Below, piece after piece: positions 1-7,678 of a DNA stretch of 9,039 nt. Position numbers and translations under genes: made by a program. A model generated the notes under the pieces. The model worked only from the letters and a program-made list of their open reading frames with translations, searched no databases and was not told the DNA's origin. Every line of letters begins with the position of its first letter. Position 1 is the stretch's first letter. The DNA lies in assembly GCF_937926365.1 (NCBI RefSeq), contig NZ_CALAOH010000083.1:1-9039 (forward strand), given 5' to 3'. Source of the stretch: an uncultured Azohydromonas sp. (GTDB lineage: Bacteria; Pseudomonadota; Gammaproteobacteria; Burkholderiales; Burkholderiaceae_C).

Positions 1-642
1 CGCGGCTTCGCGGTGGTGGCCGGCGAGGTGCGCAGCCTGGCGCAGCGCAGCGCCGGGGCCGCGCGCGAGATCAAGCAGCTCATCACCGACAGCGTGCAGC
101 GCGTGGACCAGGGCTCGGCGCTGGCCGACCAGGCCGGCCACACCATGCAGGAGGTGGTGGCGGCCATCAAGCGCGTGACCGACCTCGTGGGCGAGATCAG
201 CCACGCCAGCATCGAGCAGAGCGAGGGCGTGGCGCAGGTGGCCGAGGCCGTGACCGGCATGGACCGCGCCACGCAGCAGAACGCCGCGCTGGTGGAGCAA
301 AGCGCCGCCGCCGCGGAGAGCCTGCGCCAGCAGGCGCAGCGCCTGGTGCAGGCGGTGGCGGTGTTCCGCCTGGCCGCCGGCGAGTCGCTGTCCGTGGGCG
401 CCCCGGCGGCACGGGCCATCCCGACACCGCAGGCCCTGACCGCCCATGCGCAGCCGGCTTCGGCACCGGACCCGCTGCCCGCCACCGATTGGGACGGCGG
501 TGAACGCCGCAGCCCGCAGCGCGCGCGCAACGTGGTGCGGCCAGACTTCCAGCGTCCCAGCGCACCGGCCCTGCCCACCATCTCCACGGCGACCGCGCGC
601 GCCGATACCCGGGACGACGACGAGGAGTGGACCTCGTTCTGA
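1..642 (+). CDS. Methyl-accepting chemotaxis protein, C-terminal part (5' end outside window)
   Basis: The frame is open from base 1 and gives 213 residues. The missing part should hold the sensor domain, HAMP and the first half of the signalling hairpin. The window enters at the RGFAVVAGEVRSLAQRSA stretch just after the hairpin tip, which contacts CheA and CheW in this family. The descending signalling helix runs to about residue 125 (AVFRLA). An Ala/Pro/Arg-rich linker of about 80 residues follows, with a WDGGERRSPQRARNV patch (residues 164-178) that I recall from betaproteobacterial MCPs. The last five residues, EWTSF, fit the xWxxF tether known to recruit CheR and CheB for adaptation. This suggests a receptor that is itself well methylated and may assist neighbours without a tether. 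The signalling part is about 78% identical, by hand count and without gaps, to the next gene. Ligand cannot be inferred, because the sensor domain is outside the window. Confidence 0.95.
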   Translation, partial: RGFAVVAGEVRSLAQRSAGAAREIKQLITDSVQRVDQGSALADQAGHTMQEVVAAIKRVTDLVGEISHASIEQSEGVAQVAEAVTGMDRATQQNAALVEQSAAAAESLRQQAQRLVQAVAVFRLAAGESLSVGAPAARAIPTPQALTAHAQPASAPDPLPATDWDGGERRSPQRARNVVRPDFQRPSAPALPTISTATARADTRDDDEEWTSF

Positions 643-673
643 GCAGGCGTCCGGCTGAACGGACCCTCTCTTC

Positions 674-705
674 GCAAACGTCCGGACCCACGGACCTGGG
701 TTTGC
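674..705 (+). other. Hairpin in the 3' untranslated region after the first MCP gene
   Basis: GCAAAC (674-679) pairs with GTTTGC (700-705), and GTCCG (680-684) pairs with CGGAC (691-695). This gives an 11-bp stem interrupted by a four-base bulge on the 3' side. It is followed by TAAAA rather than a T run, so it is not a standard terminator. It lies between the stop codon and the intrinsic terminator at 746-779, so it would be part of the mRNA 3' end. Function unknown. Confidence 0.45.
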
Positions 706-745
706 TAAAAACTTCAACGCCCGCGATCAGGGCACCAAATTCGTC

Positions 746-779
746 AAAACCCTGTCCGGCATACCGGACAGGGTTTTTT
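746..779 (+). terminator. Strong rho-independent terminator after the first MCP gene
   Basis: A perfect 10-bp stem, CCCTGTCCGG (750-759) and CCGGACAGGG (764-773), has a CATA loop and is followed by six T (774-779). Four A (746-749) precede it and can extend the stem. It starts about 100 bases after the MCP stop codon. It should end transcription before the second MCP gene, so the two genes are probably transcribed separately. The A run also gives some terminator character on the other strand, but no minus-strand gene lies nearby. Confidence 0.9.
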
Positions 780-801
780 CTTGTCCCGAGCGAATACCGA
801 C

Positions 802-815
802 TTGCTCCTGATCAA
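802..815. promoter_or_regulatory. Possible FNR/CRP-type box upstream of the second MCP gene
   Basis: TTGCTCCTGATCAA matches the FNR-family pattern TTGAT-N4-ATCAA at 8 of 10 defined positions; one half-site is perfect. It lies about 190 bases upstream of the chosen ATG. I see no convincing -10 element at the class II spacing, and no clear sigma-28 flagellar promoter in 780-1008. A single imperfect match may be chance. Confidence 0.25.
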
Positions 816-1008
816 CAAAAAATTTGCCGGCATGCATTAAGGCAGACGTAAACATTTGTACCTAGATTGGTGCGTTGCAGCATCGCAGGGCGTCCGCTCG
901 ATCCCGGCAGCTCATGCCGTGGAATGCCCGGCGATGACGTTGATGGCGGTTTTCGCGGCGCGGGCTCTGCCTTGCCACCCCACAGCTTCAACCAATCGGG
1001 TACATCCC

Positions 1009-2565
1009 ATGAAACTCGCGAACTTCCGCATCGGGCAGCGTCTGGCAGCCGCGTTTGGTCTGGTCATGCTGATGGCGCTGGCCTCGGCCGGGCTGGGCAT
1101 CCACCAGCTCTCGCAGATCCAGGCCAACCTCGACAAGATGGCCGAGGACAGCAACGTCAAGATCGCGCTGAGCCACAAGATGAACAACGCCATCCATGAG
1201 GTGCTGCGTTCCATGCGCAACCTCATGCTGCTGCAGGACCAGGCGGCGATCGACCAGGAGGGCCGGAAGATCGCGCAGTTCCGCGCCGAGTACGACCAGG
1301 CGCGCGCGGCGCTGGACCAGCTCCCCGCCGACGAGGCGTTCAAGGCGCACCTGGCGCGCATCGACGAGGCCCGTGGCGGCACCCGCGCGGTCAACAACAA
1401 GGTGGTGCAGCTCGGCCTGGCCGGCCAGCGCGAGGAGGCCGTGGACCTGCTCGTGAAGGAGTCGCAGCCGCTGACGCAGCGCTGGCAGGACCTGCTCACG
1501 GAAAGCATCCACGCCCAGGAGGCGGCCAACGACCTGAGCAATGCCGAGGCGCGCGCGGCCTACGCTTCCGCGCGCAACCTGCTCGTGGGCAGCACCGCGC
1601 TGATGCTGGTGGTGTCGGTGGTGCTGGCATGGCGCATCACGCGCTCCATCACCGTGCCGCTGAGCAACGCCTGCAAGGTAGCGCTGCGCGTGGCCGAGGG
1701 CGACCTGACCTCGGGCGTGCGGGCCGAGGGCAAGGACGAGACCGCGCAGCTGCTGGGCGCGCTGGCCACCATGGAAGAGAAGCTGACCCACACCGTGGCG
1801 CACGTGCGCCGCAACGCCGAGGGCGTGGCCACGGCCAGCGCGCAGATCGCGCAGGGCAACCACGACCTGAGCCACCGCACCGAGCAGCAGGCCTCCTCGC
1901 TGCAGCAGACCGCCGCCTCGATGGAACAGCTCGGCGGCGCCGTGCGCCACAACACCGACAACGCGCTGCAGGCCAACCAGCTCGCGCAGGGCGCCTCGGA
2001 CGTGGCCTCGCGCGGCGGCAAGGTCGTGGCCCAGGTCGTCTCGACCATGAAGGGCATCGAGGAGAGCTCGCGCAAGATCGCCGACATCATCAACGTCATC
2101 GACGGCATCGCCTTCCAGACCAACATCCTGGCCCTGAACGCCGCGGTGGAAGCCGCGCGCGCCGGCGAGGCCGGCCGCGGCTTCGCGGTGGTGGCCAGCG
2201 AGGTGCGCAGCCTGGCGCAGCGCAGCGCCGGCGCAGCCAAGGAGATCAAGGACCTGATCACCGACAGCGTGGAGCGCGTGGGCCAGGGCTCGATGCTGGC
2301 CGACCAGGCCGGCGAGACCATGCACGAGGTGGTCACGGCCATCAAGCGCGTGACGGACCTGATGGGCGAGATCAGCGCCGCCAGCAGCGAGCAGAGCAAG
2401 GGCGTGGTGGAGATGGGCCAGGCCGTGGGCCAGATGGACCAGGTCACGCAGCAGAACGCCGCGCTGGTGGAGGAAAGCGCCGCGGCGGCCGACAGCCTCA
2501 AGAGCCAGGCGCAGCGCCTGGTGGACGCGGTGGCGGTGTTCCGCCTGGCGCACGCGGCGGCGTGA
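1009..2565 (+). CDS. Methyl-accepting chemotaxis protein, four-helix-bundle sensor type
   Basis: This is a complete 518-residue inner-membrane chemoreceptor that passes periplasmic signals to CheA/CheW. Visible parts are: a short cytoplasmic start (MKLANFRIGQRL), TM1 at about 11-32, a helical periplasmic domain at about 33-188 that resembles the Tar-like 4HB_MCP fold, TM2 at about 189-209, HAMP at about 210-262, and a long signalling coiled coil at about 275-513. The conserved hairpin tip spans about 364-408 (IAFQTNILALNAAVEAARAG). The protein ends FRLAHAAA, so it lacks the CheR tether and the long linker of the upstream receptor. ATG 1009 is chosen because the family N-terminus begins there; the Shine-Dalgarno is poor. 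Ligand is unknown. The 4HB fold binds diverse small molecules in known receptors. Confidence 0.95.
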   Translation: MKLANFRIGQRLAAAFGLVMLMALASAGLGIHQLSQIQANLDKMAEDSNVKIALSHKMNNAIHEVLRSMRNLMLLQDQAAIDQEGRKIAQFRAEYDQARAALDQLPADEAFKAHLARIDEARGGTRAVNNKVVQLGLAGQREEAVDLLVKESQPLTQRWQDLLTESIHAQEAANDLSNAEARAAYASARNLLVGSTALMLVVSVVLAWRITRSITVPLSNACKVALRVAEGDLTSGVRAEGKDETAQLLGALATMEEKLTHTVAHVRRNAEGVATASAQIAQGNHDLSHRTEQQASSLQQTAASMEQLGGAVRHNTDNALQANQLAQGASDVASRGGKVVAQVVSTMKGIEESSRKIADIINVIDGIAFQTNILALNAAVEAARAGEAGRGFAVVASEVRSLAQRSAGAAKEIKDLITDSVERVGQGSMLADQAGETMHEVVTAIKRVTDLMGEISAASSEQSKGVVEMGQAVGQMDQVTQQNAALVEESAAAADSLKSQAQRLVDAVAVFRLAHAAA

Positions 2566-2594
2566 TTCCAGTTCGCGATTGCCAGTGAAGTCAT

Positions 2595-2680
2595 TCCGTC
2601 ATGCCCGCGCAGGCGGGCATCCACGCGGACCGGGATGCCGCCCGGAGTTCGTGGACACCCGCCTCCGCGGGTGTGACGGG
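2595..2680. repeat. Nested inverted pair of dispersed-repeat palindromes (dRS3/REP-like)
   Basis: There are two small hairpins. ATGCCCGC (2601-2608) pairs with GCGGGCAT (2613-2620), and ACACCCGC (2655-2662) pairs with GCGGGTGT (2667-2674). They are inverted copies of one unit. The outer flank CCGTC (2596-2600) pairs with GACGG (2675-2679), and the inner flank CCACG (2621-2625) pairs with CGTGG (2650-2654). CCGGG (2630-2634) and CCCGG (2641-2645) pair near the centre. The unit resembles the CCGTCATTCCCGC...GCGGGAATCCA repeat that I recall from many proteobacterial genomes. It lies just after the second MCP gene and could act in mRNA 3' end formation or stability. There is no good T run. Confidence 0.7.
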
Positions 2681-2700
2681 ATTCTTTAAGTCGGCGTCAA

Positions 2701-2769
2701 GAACCGGTATGAGGCGGCTCTGGTCCGAGGCCGATGCCTCGGGCCGCAGGTGTGGCCTTATCCCGGTTT
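2701..2769. repeat. Second nested palindrome in the convergent gap
   Basis: CCGAGGC (2725-2731) and GCCTCGG (2736-2742) form a perfect 7-bp stem with a CGAT loop. GCGGC (2714-2718) pairs with GCCGC (2743-2747) around it, across a six-base bulge. AACCGG (2702-2707) and CCGGTT (2763-2768) form outer arms. No T run follows. It may be a structured 3' end or a degenerate dispersed repeat. Confidence 0.45.
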
Positions 2770-2792
2770 CACTTTGATCGTGAAATGGCCCG

Positions 2793-2852
2793 TTCGTACT
2801 GACCCTTCGATACCTCAGGGCAGGGTGCGCCTACGGCGCATCGAAGTACGAA
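2793..2852. repeat. Palindromic dispersed repeat, copy 1
   Basis: TTCGTACT (2793-2800) is matched by AGTACGAA (2845-2852). CTTCGA (2805-2810) is matched by TCGAAG (2841-2846). A central hairpin is made by TGCGCC (2826-2831) and GGCGCA (2835-2840). It contains the 19-base unit CCCTTCGATACCTCAGGGC (2803-2821), which recurs exactly at 2907-2925. The sequence resembles the CCTTCGACAAGCTCAGGGCGAACGG class of intergenic repeat that I recall from beta- and gammaproteobacteria. Confidence 0.65.
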
Positions 2853-2887
2853 TCCGGCAGGCTGCGATGGCGGCACCACGGCCGGGG

Positions 2888-2931
2888 CCGTTCACCCTTC
2901 GATTCACCCTTCGATACCTCAGGGCGAACGG
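2888..2931. repeat. Palindromic dispersed repeat, copy 2, next to the ccoG 3' end
   Basis: CCGTTCACCCT (2888-2898) faces AGGGCGAACGG (2921-2931). On the plus strand there is one A-C mismatch. In minus-strand RNA the same position is a G-U wobble, giving an 11-bp stem with a 22-base loop about 26 bases past the ccoG stop. The loop side holds the second exact copy of the 19-base unit (2907-2925) and a 12-base tandem step (TTCACCCTTCGAT at 2891 and again at 2903). It may shape the ccoG mRNA 3' end. No T run is present. Confidence 0.6.
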
Positions 2932-2956
2932 AATACCTCACTGGCAGGTAGCGGTA

Positions 2957-4378
<1,422 letters not shown>

Positions 4379-4512
4379 GGGAACAGCCTTCTGAGATGCG
4401 CGCGAAATGTATCTTTGGATGAATGCCGCAGCGTCGCGCCCGGCGTTGCCGCGGCGCCCTGCGTGAAGGGTTGCCGCACCGGGGCGGCGCGGCCGTGGCG
4501 AAAGGGCAACGG
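4379..4512. other. Gap between nsrR and ccoG
   Basis: This 134-base region between two minus-strand genes holds the ccoG Shine-Dalgarno (4387-4392) and the NsrR-like palindrome (4393-4415). I see no convincing terminator after nsrR. GTTGCC and GGCAAC form only a weak, long-looped inverted repeat in 4466-4510. Read-through from the nsrR operon into ccoG is therefore possible. Confidence 0.5.
4393..4415 (-). promoter_or_regulatory. Candidate NsrR operator upstream of ccoG
   Basis: On the plus strand the two 11-base halves are GAGATGCGCGC (4393-4403) and AAATGTATCTT (4405-4415), with one base between them. Against the NsrR pattern that I recall (AAGATGCATTT, one base, AAATGCATCTT) the halves match 6/11 and 10/11. 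The site abuts the ccoG Shine-Dalgarno (4387-4392), ending 15 bases before the GTG. A TACATT (minus strand, 4411-4406) inside it could serve as -10. No good -35 is visible. Confidence 0.5.
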
Positions 4513-5013
4513 CTACCCGGTGGTGGCCGCGTGGACCTGGCGCGGCAGCGGCAGCGCCACCACGCGCGGGCGCTGCGGCGCGCCGGGCAGCACGTCGGCC
4601 AGGGTGTGGTCGTCCAGGTACTGCATGAAGCTCTGCAGCGCGCCGGCGATCACGCCGGAGAGCGCGCAGCAGCCGTCGAGGCGGCAGCCCGCATGCGCCG
4701 CACCGTGCCCGGGGCAGGCGCCCGGCGCCGGGGTGTCGAAGCATTCGACCAGCGCGAAATCGGGCTCCACGGAGCGCACCACGGCGCCCAGGCGGATGTC
4801 CTGCGGCGCCCGGGCCAGCCGCATGCCGCCGCCCTTGCCGCGCACGGTCTCCAGCCAGCCCCCCAGCGCCAGGCGGTGCGTGACCTTCATCAGGTGCGCC
4901 TCGGAGATGGCGTAGGCGCGCGCCACCTCGGCGATGGTGCACAGCCGCTGCGGGTGCTGCGCCACGTGCATGAGCAGCCGCAGCGCGTAGTCGGTCATGG
5001 CGGTGAGTCGCAT
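4513..5013 (-). CDS. nsrR: NsrR, Rrf2-family nitric-oxide-sensing Fe-S repressor
   Basis: This 166-residue protein is a likely cytoplasmic repressor whose Fe-S cluster reacts with NO to release DNA. The N-terminus MRLTAMTDYALRLLMHVA is typical of NsrR; D8 sits where the Streptomyces protein uses Asp8 as a cluster ligand. A helix-turn-helix spans about 25-50, and a Gly-rich wing (RGKGGGMRLA) about 58-67. The cluster region starts LVECF (C91) and then has C100, C110, C115 and C116. C110-x5-C116 has the spacing of the last two canonical ligands, but C91 to C110 is 18 residues instead of 4-5, so the loop is enlarged. It is the last gene of the operon: ATG 5013 follows the nnrS stop after one base (TGACATG), with GGAAAGG upstream. 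It probably controls its own operon and ccoG. Another Rrf2 Fe-S sensor is possible but less likely beside nnrS. Confidence 0.87.
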   Translation of the reverse strand: MRLTAMTDYALRLLMHVAQHPQRLCTIAEVARAYAISEAHLMKVTHRLALGGWLETVRGKGGGMRLARAPQDIRLGAVVRSVEPDFALVECFDTPAPGACPGHGAAHAGCRLDGCCALSGVIAGALQSFMQYLDDHTLADVLPGAPQRPRVVALPLPRQVHAATTG

Positions 5014-5014
5014 G

Positions 5015-6223
5015 TCAGCCCGCCTTTCCGTCCAGGCGCGGCCGGCTCAGTACCGGCCAGTAGCGCAAGGCGTAGAGCCCGAAGCCGGCGGCCCACAGCA
5101 GCGCGGAGCAGCCCAGCGCGTGCACGTAGCTCGCGGGCCACAGCAGCGGCAGGCCCACGCGCAGCAGGCCCGCGGCCAGCACCAGCACGTAGCAGGCGAC
5201 GTCGAAGCGGTCGGCACGCAGCGGGCGGCCGGTGTGGCCGCGCGCAGTGCGGGTCATCATGCCGATGGTCAGGCCGCCGATGGCGCCCACCGTCAGCGCG
5301 TGGGTGGCGAAGGTGCTGGGCAGCAGTTCCAGCGCCGCGGCAGCGCGCAGCAGCAGGTGCAGCGGAATCCACAGGTAGGCCGCGTGCAGCACCCACACCA
5401 GCGGCGCGCGGCGCGTGCGCCAGGGCTGCCACAGCGCCAACCGCGCGCCGTGCAGCAGCGCGGCCACGGCGGCGACCAGCGCCACCACCACGCCCGGCAG
5501 CGCCAGCGCATCGGCCACCAGCAGCGCCAGCACCGCGCCCAGCGCGCCCTGCTCGATGCGCGGATGGCGCGTGGCCTGCACGCCCGGCACGCCGTTGTTG
5601 GTGAACATCGGGATCACGCGCCCGCCCATGACGGCCATCATGAACAGCACCACGTCCAGCGCGATCTGGATGCCGGCCCAGCCCGGCAGCAGCTTGAAGC
5701 CCAGGTGCTCGGCATGCACCAGCGCCGCGCCCAGCCCCATCACCACCAGCAGCCCGGCGAAGAAGTAATTGCGCCGGTTGTTGCCGCGCTTGAGGGACTG
5801 GAACAGGGCCCAGGCCGCCAGCAGCGGGAAGGCCACGTTGGCCACCGCCGCGGCCCAGGCCCAGGGCGTGAGCACCAGCACGCGCGCCGCCAGCCACAGC
5901 CCGGCCAGCGCCATGAGCGCGCCGCCGGTGGGCGTGTCCTGCCCCGACCAGTTGCGCCCGGCCGTGAACAGGAAGCCCACCACCACCGCCAGCGTGAAGC
6001 CGAACACCATCTCGTGCGCGTGCCACAGCGGCCCGGGCAGGAATTGCAGCGGCAGCAGCCCCGTGGCCTGCAGCGTCCACAGCACGATGGACAGCGCCGC
6101 GAAGCCGCTGGCCAGCAGGTAGAAGGGCCTGAAGCCCAGGGCCCACAGCGCGAAGCCCTGCGGGCGCGGCGCGGACGCGGGAGCGCCGCGCGGCGGCTCC
6201 TCGATTTTCAGAAACACAGTCAT
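5015..6223 (-). CDS. nnrS: NnrS family membrane protein (nitric oxide tolerance)
   Basis: This 402-residue protein has about 12 predicted membrane helices, normal for the family. NnrS proteins are heme- and copper-containing membrane proteins in studied cases and protect cells against NO; the exact chemistry is unsettled. Family marks include FALWALGFRPFYLLA (24-38), WHAHEMVFGF (67-76, H68 and H70), AGRNWSG (88-94), GGRVIPMFTNN (200-210) and the signature near H308 with LTIGMMTRTARGHTGRPL (317-334, including H330). The conserved His residues are candidate metal ligands. ATG 6223 overlaps the preceding stop codon by 4 bases (ATGA), and AAAGG lies about 10 bases upstream, which implies translational coupling. 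nsrR begins one base after its stop. The open frame extends far upstream in this high-GC DNA, but that extension is a shadow of the preceding gene. Confidence 0.94.
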   Translation of the reverse strand: MTVFLKIEEPPRGAPASAPRPQGFALWALGFRPFYLLASGFAALSIVLWTLQATGLLPLQFLPGPLWHAHEMVFGFTLAVVVGFLFTAGRNWSGQDTPTGGALMALAGLWLAARVLVLTPWAWAAAVANVAFPLLAAWALFQSLKRGNNRRNYFFAGLLVVMGLGAALVHAEHLGFKLLPGWAGIQIALDVVLFMMAVMGGRVIPMFTNNGVPGVQATRHPRIEQGALGAVLALLVADALALPGVVVALVAAVAALLHGARLALWQPWRTRRAPLVWVLHAAYLWIPLHLLLRAAAALELLPSTFATHALTVGAIGGLTIGMMTRTARGHTGRPLRADRFDVACYVLVLAAGLLRVGLPLLWPASYVHALGCSALLWAAGFGLYALRYWPVLSRPRLDGKAG

Positions 6224-7305
6224 GACCGAGACCTTTCCATCGCGCGCCAGCGCAGCGCGGCGCGCACCATCACCAGCGCGAACAGCGCGATCGCCGCCGC
6301 GTTGAGCGCGGCACCGGTGCCGCGCCATGCCGGGTCCGCCAGCCGCAGCAGCAGCGAGGCGTGCAGCAGCAGCAGCGGGGCGTAGAAGGCGGCGTCGAAG
6401 CGCACCTTGATGCGCGCCACCGCGGGCAGGATCACCGGCGCGTGACCCATCACCATGCAGAAGATGAAGCCCAGGCCCAGCGCGTGCAGCGCCGCGTCGC
6501 GGGTGGGATGTCCCAGCGCGAAGCCGGCCCAGGCCACGCCGGCCACGGCCAGCCAGGCGTAGCCGCCGAGCAGGCACAGCGCCATGTAGCGCGTGAGGCC
6601 CCGTGCGCGCACCGTGTGGCGCGCGATGTCGAAGGCGGCGAACCACAGCGCCAGCGCGACCAGGGCCACGCCGAACAGCAGGCTCCACAGCGCGGCGCCG
6701 GCCAGCAGCGCGCACAGCACGCCCACCAGCAGCGGCTGCGCGGCGGCGCGGCGGCGCATCAGCCGCGTCATCTCCAGCCGCTCGGCGGCGATGGTGATGA
6801 CGAGGAAGGCGAACCAGGAGGCCAGCATCGCGTCGTCGTGCAGCCCCACCGCCAGCCGCACGCAGCCCGTGAGCCAGGCCAGCGCCGACACCAGCAGCAC
6901 GATCGTGTGCGGCGCGGCCTGCCGGCGCACCAGCATCACGTTCACGGCGGTGAAGCCCAGCGTCGCGGCGGTGAACAGCAGCGCGCCGGCCTCGGGCCAG
7001 CCGTGCAGCAGCGCCGCACCGCCGGCCACGCACAGCAGCGGCACGGCGAAGGCCGCGCGCCGGCCCAGCGCCACCGCGCGCTCCAGGCTCACGACGGCAC
7101 CGAAGAAGGCGCAGATCATCAGCGCCGCGTGCTGCGCCGCGGCCTGGCCGATCAGGCTGCTCTGCCCCACCGGCAGCCCGGCGCGCAGCAGCCCGCCGCT
7201 GATGCCGGTCACCAGCATCACGGCCAGCAGCGGCATCAGCAGCAACCGGCCCCAGCGCAGCGCGCGCGAGGGGCCGGCGGGACGGCGGGACACGGCGGCG
7301 GCCAT
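6220..7305 (-). CDS. Polytopic membrane protein of the nnrS operon, function unknown
   Basis: The 361-residue product has about 12 hydrophobic segments (roughly 20-40, 55-75, 86-101, 105-126, 132-154, 161-176, 190-204, 206-224, 239-263, 271-296, 309-322, 331-350). I do not recognise a named family with certainty. H274 in HALGLGFIFCMVMGH (274-288) recalls the NnrS segment HALTVGAIGGLTIGMM, so it may be a distant NnrS relative. Other polar residues buried in the helices are H59, E75-R76, E175-R176, E178, H288 and H315; some could bind heme or metal. ATG 7305 has AGAGG upstream and lies 12 bases after the DUF59 stop. Its own stop overlaps the nnrS start. A role in NO handling beside NnrS is inferred from position and similarity only. 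Confidence 0.85.
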   Translation of the reverse strand: MAAAVSRRPAGPSRALRWGRLLLMPLLAVMLVTGISGGLLRAGLPVGQSSLIGQAAAQHAALMICAFFGAVVSLERAVALGRRAAFAVPLLCVAGGAALLHGWPEAGALLFTAATLGFTAVNVMLVRRQAAPHTIVLLVSALAWLTGCVRLAVGLHDDAMLASWFAFLVITIAAERLEMTRLMRRRAAAQPLLVGVLCALLAGAALWSLLFGVALVALALWFAAFDIARHTVRARGLTRYMALCLLGGYAWLAVAGVAWAGFALGHPTRDAALHALGLGFIFCMVMGHAPVILPAVARIKVRFDAAFYAPLLLLHASLLLRLADPAWRGTGAALNAAAIALFALVMVRAALRWRAMERSRS

Positions 7306-7317
7306 GGCTCGACCTCT

Positions 7318-7677
7318 TTACCAGCGCATGAAGCGCTGCGCGCTCTGGCTCATGCGCTCGGGCGTCCACGGCGGATCGAAGGTGATCTCCACCTCCAGCG
7401 GCAGCGCCGCGGGCAGCACGCGGTCGAGCTCGTTCTGCACGTCCTCGACGATCACGTCCGTCACCGGGCAGGCGGCGGAGGTCATGGTCATGAGCACGTG
7501 CACGCCCTCGCCATCGACGCGCACGCGGTAGATCAGGCCCACGTCCACGATGGACAGCGCCACTTCCGGGTCCACCACGCGCCGCAGCGCCTCGGTGATG
7601 GGTGCGCGCAGTCCCTCGTCGCCCTCGAACTCGAAGCGCGGCGGCTCGGCCGCGCCGTCCTGCACAGGCGTGCCCAT
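7318..7677 (-). CDS. DUF59/MIP18 family protein (metal-sulfur cluster assembly type)
   Basis: This 119-residue cytoplasmic protein is a single DUF59 domain (PaaD/SufT/MIP18 superfamily). Members of known function help assemble or deliver Fe-S clusters. Marks in order: VVDPEV (34-39), LSIVDVGLIY (41-50), the TSAACPV segment with the conserved Cys (C70), and the C-terminal FDPPWTPERMS (100-110). ATG 7677 lies one base after the DUF2249 stop (TGACATG), with GGAAG upstream; the frame also runs open further upstream, but only as shadow of the previous gene. It is not within a phenylacetate or suf cluster, so the context points to cluster repair or maturation linked to NO stress or anaerobic respiration. 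That specific role is inference. Confidence 0.9.
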   Translation of the reverse strand: MGTPVQDGAAEPPRFEFEGDEGLRAPITEALRRVVDPEVALSIVDVGLIYRVRVDGEGVHVLMTMTSAACPVTDVIVEDVQNELDRVLPAALPLEVEITFDPPWTPERMSQSAQRFMRW

Positions 7678-7678
7678 G

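Larger units (their letters stand above)
643..1008. other. Intergenic region between the two MCP genes
   Basis: This 366-base gap holds the 674-705 hairpin, the 746-779 terminator and an A/T-richer patch at about 800-860 that is the likeliest promoter zone for the second MCP gene. The second MCP frame stays open upstream to a TTG at 856. Those 51 extra codons do not look like MCP sequence and precede the usual cytoplasmic and first membrane segment, so they are treated as untranslated leader. I see no other gene here. Confidence 0.6.
2566..2956. other. Convergent intergenic gap made largely of repeats
   Basis: This 391-base gap separates the 3' ends of the second MCP gene (plus strand) and ccoG (minus strand). 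It contains the four repeat blocks at 2595-2680, 2701-2769, 2793-2852 and 2888-2931, which together fill about two thirds of it. I see no gene, transposase fragment or classical terminator with a T run. Confidence 0.7.

Noticed and set aside
700..860. Sigma-28 flagellar promoter for the second MCP gene
   Set aside because: TAAA (706-709) and GCCG (826-829) occur, but no pair has the required spacing and flanking bases.
856..1008. N-terminal extension of the second MCP from TTG 856
   Set aside because: The extra 51 residues are not MCP-like and would precede the normal TM1; ATG 1009 gives the family N-terminus.
988..2553. Long minus-strand open frame opposite the second MCP gene
   Set aside because: His/Gly/Ala/Arg-rich, low-complexity product with no family marks. 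It is the antisense shadow of a clear MCP in GC-rich DNA.
2595..2931. CRISPR array or insertion sequence in the repeat-rich gap
   Set aside because: Repeats are inverted and irregularly spaced with no uniform spacers, and there is no transposase frame or target duplication.
4430..4512. Intrinsic terminator after nsrR
   Set aside because: Only long-looped GC inverted repeats without a T run on the minus strand.
4379..4942. N-terminal extension of ccoG in the same open frame
   Set aside because: It overlaps nsrR in another frame and lacks family residues; GTG 4378 has a good Shine-Dalgarno.
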